Source: Lachancea kluyveri NRRL Y-12651
Taxonomy: Eukaryota; Ascomycota; Saccharomycetes; Saccharomycetales; Saccharomycetaceae
Length of the DNA stretch: 64,000 bases
Assembly: GCA_000149225.2 (NCBI GenBank)
Contig: CM000689.1
Coordinates: 248,001-312,000, forward strand
Direction: 5' to 3'
Shown here: in pieces, positions 62,066-64,000 of the stretch
Layout: every line of letters begins with the position of its first letter
How positions within the stretch are numbered: the first letter of the stretch is position 1
Notes under the pieces: generated by a model
What the model was told of the DNA's origin: nothing
The model's input: the letters and a program-made list of their open reading frames with translations, nothing else
The model's database searches: none
Program-made: the position numbers and the translations under genes

Positions 62066-64000
62066 ATGACTGCCGACCAGGTGCACATTCAGAAGCTTTC
62101 CATTAGCGCCATCGTCGGTCCCGACTCGTGGAACCAGCCTAGCCCTCAGGCGTGCCGCGTCACGCTCGACATGGCCACCGACTTTAGCAGATCCTCGCGC
62201 ACCGATGACCTGCAGTACTCGCTGAACTACGCTGTGATTTCCAGGGACGTGGCCCGGTTTGTGCAGCCGCAGAAAAACTACCAGAGCATGGGCCAGCTCG
62301 CAAGACAGCTCTCCGACCATGTGGTAGCCAAGCACCCGGGCATCGACCGCCTCGTGCTCAAGGTGGAGAGCGCCACTGCGCACATCCGGAGTGACGACGT
62401 GAGCGCCGTCGTCTACACCAACTTCCCGGACGCCCAGGACCGGATCGTTGTATCGAACCTCAAGCTGCTGACGCTGATTGGCGTGTTCACGTTCGAGCGG
62501 CTGCAGAAGCAGTTTGTGACGTTGGAACTCGGGCTGCCTTGGCCCAAGACGCTTGCCGGCCACGTGTCATACCGGGAGGTCATAGACGACGTGGTTGCAT
62601 ACGTCGAGAGCTCAAACTTCAAAACCGTGGAGGCGCTGGTGGAGTCCGTCGCGCAGGTTGTTACCCAGAACCCGTACTTTGCGGCAGTGCCAGACATGGC
62701 GGTCGACGTCAAGGTGATCAAGCTAAATGCCATCACGGCCACCGAGGGTGTCGGCGTGAGCTGTGCAAGGCCAGCCAGCCACTTTTCCAGCCAGCCAAGG
62801 CTCGCCGCAAGGCCCTGTCAGCAGGGGACATCCTTTGACTTGCCCGTGGCCCAACAGCCCGAGGCACAACGCACTGCGTGGAATATGGCGGTGCTGGCGT
62901 TTGGCTCCAACGTTGGTGACCGCTTTTCCAACATCCAGCAGGCGTTGGCGGTGCTGGAGACACACCCCCAGGTGAAACTCGCCGCCGTCTCGTCGCTGTT
63001 TGAGAGCGAGCCCATGTACTTCAAGGACCAGCAGCCCTTCATGAACGGCTGCGTGGAGGTGTCGACGCAATTGACGCCGCATGAATTGTTGCAGCTGTGC
63101 AAGACGATCGAGTACGAGGAGCTGGGGCGCGTGAAGCACTTTGACAACGGGCCGCGCAGCATCGACCTGGACATTGTGCTGTACAGGAACGCGCTGGGCG
63201 AGCACGTCCTGCTCACCACCGAGGACCTTGTGGTGCCGCACCCGCGGATGCTGGAGAGGAGCTTTGTGCTGGAGCCGCTCTGCGAGCTGGTTCCGCATGC
63301 CGAGGTGCACCCGATCACGGCCGAGCCCATCCACCAGCATCTGGCGCAGCTGTACGAGCGTGGAAACGACGAGGACATGCTGTGGCGACTGGTCCCTGTG
63401 CCCAAGAGGACTGGCTGCGACAGCGCAGACGATGCTGACGGTGTCGCATTTCTAAGGTTCAAGAACAAGCTGGTGTTTGACGACGCCAGCGGCACCGCAG
63501 TGATGCGCACGGTGTCTCCCACCTATGTGATGGGCATCCTCAACACGACCCCGGATTCGTTCTCGGACGGCAGCAAGCACTATGCAAACGTGCAGACCCA
63601 GCTGCAACGTGTCAGGAAGATGGTTGACGATGCACTCGAACTGCACGGCACGGTGCTACTCGACGTGGGCGGCTGCTCCACAAGACCAAACTCGGAGCAG
63701 GCGCCTGTCGACGAGGAGTTGCGCCGGGCGATCCCCGTCATCAGCGCCATCAGGGCGTGCAAAGACATCCCCCAGGACCGGGTGCTCATCTCCATCGACA
63801 CGTACCGCAGCGAGGTCGCGCGGCAGGCCATTAGCGCCGGCGCAGACATTGTCAACGACGTGTCTGGCGGTCTGTTCGACCCACAAATGTTTGAGGTGGT
63901 TGCGGCCAACCCGTCAGTGGCCTATGTCATGTCGCACATGAGGGGCGACATCTCCACGATGACCAGGCTGAACAAGTATGTCGAGGACACCGACGGCGCC
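62066..64000 (+). CDS. FOL1: Trifunctional folate synthesis enzyme FOL1 (3' end beyond window)
   Basis: Dihydroneopterin aldolase, HPPK and dihydropteroate synthase in one mitochondrial-associated protein; the third activity is the sulfonamide target. The frame from ATG 62066 stays open for 645 codons to the window edge. FolB-like aldolase repeats: VHIQKLSISAIVGPDSWNQ and LKLLTLIGVFTFERLQKQ. HPPK: VLAFGSNVGDRFSNIQQAL (from residue 274) and DNGPRSIDLDIVLY. DHPS: VMGILNTTPDSFSDGSKHY (about residue 488), LLDVGGCSTRPNSE, ISIDTYRSEVA. About 170-180 residues are missing relative to S. cerevisiae (824). Follows SIP3 in S. cerevisiae; here TGL2, PPIL4-like and COQ6 lie between. Confidence 0.96.
   Translation, partial: MTADQVHIQKLSISAIVGPDSWNQPSPQACRVTLDMATDFSRSSRTDDLQYSLNYAVISRDVARFVQPQKNYQSMGQLARQLSDHVVAKHPGIDRLVLKVESATAHIRSDDVSAVVYTNFPDAQDRIVVSNLKLLTLIGVFTFERLQKQFVTLELGLPWPKTLAGHVSYREVIDDVVAYVESSNFKTVEALVESVAQVVTQNPYFAAVPDMAVDVKVIKLNAITATEGVGVSCARPASHFSSQPRLAARPCQQGTSFDLPVAQQPEAQRTAWNMAVLAFGSNVGDRFSNIQQALAVLETHPQVKLAAVSSLFESEPMYFKDQQPFMNGCVEVSTQLTPHELLQLCKTIEYEELGRVKHFDNGPRSIDLDIVLYRNALGEHVLLTTEDLVVPHPRMLERSFVLEPLCELVPHAEVHPITAEPIHQHLAQLYERGNDEDMLWRLVPVPKRTGCDSADDADGVAFLRFKNKLVFDDASGTAVMRTVSPTYVMGILNTTPDSFSDGSKHYANVQTQLQRVRKMVDDALELHGTVLLDVGGCSTRPNSEQAPVDEELRRAIPVISAIRACKDIPQDRVLISIDTYRSEVARQAISAGADIVNDVSGGLFDPQMFEVVAANPSVAYVMSHMRGDISTMTRLNKYVEDTDGA

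Overview
This is nuclear DNA from a budding yeast of the family Saccharomycetaceae. The evidence is a set of almost intronless genes, compact intergenic regions with long A/T runs, and a gene order that can be read against Saccharomyces cerevisiae. CTG stands at conserved leucines (for example the LELDTD motif of POL2), so this is not a CUG-reassigned yeast. Genes that S. cerevisiae splits between chromosome XIV (LYP1, PIK1, IST1, PDR17, YIF1, POL2, ORC5, LTO1, ATX1, DSL1, SIP3, FOL1) and chromosome VII (TAM41, TFC4, UFD1) are interleaved here on one segment. That is the unduplicated, pre-whole-genome-duplication order. Third codon positions are strongly GC-biased in most genes. I do not name a species.

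Layout. 1-8.7 kb: four basic amino acid permeases, three CAN1/ALP1-like copies in tandem on the minus strand (the first cut by the window edge) and a divergent LYP1. 9.6-21 kb: PIK1, TAM41, IST1 (apparently split by an intron), TFC4 and UFD1. 21-29 kb: a large FUSC/aromatic-acid-exporter-like membrane protein, PDR17, CWC23 and YIF1. 29.7-36.6 kb: POL2, preceded by two MCB-type ACGCGT elements. 37.6-42.4 kb: a yapsin-type aspartyl protease and a ferric reductase, neither of which lies between POL2 and ORC5 in S. cerevisiae. 43-47.2 kb: ORC5, LIN1, LTO1 and ATX1. 47.6-49.4 kb: a DIT2-like cytochrome P450 with a broken reading frame. 49.9-64 kb: DSL1, SIP3, TGL2, a PPIL4-type cyclophilin-RRM protein, COQ6 and the 5' part of FOL1.

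Most genes are housekeeping genes for lipid signalling, mitochondrial lipid and quinone synthesis, tRNA and 5S transcription, ubiquitin, ER-Golgi traffic, DNA replication, splicing and folate synthesis. The accessory parts are the permease cluster, the protease/reductase pair and the P450.

The strongest unusual signals are: long blocks of near-identity shared among the permease copies, including the one on the opposite strand, which look like recent gene conversion; a probable IST1 intron; a PPIL4-like gene of a class I believe S. cerevisiae lacks; a Ser-Asn repeat inside the SIP3 PH domain; and the single-base P450 frame break. I found no transposons, LTR elements, CRISPR arrays, rRNA genes or convincing tRNA genes, and no clearly new multi-gene system.
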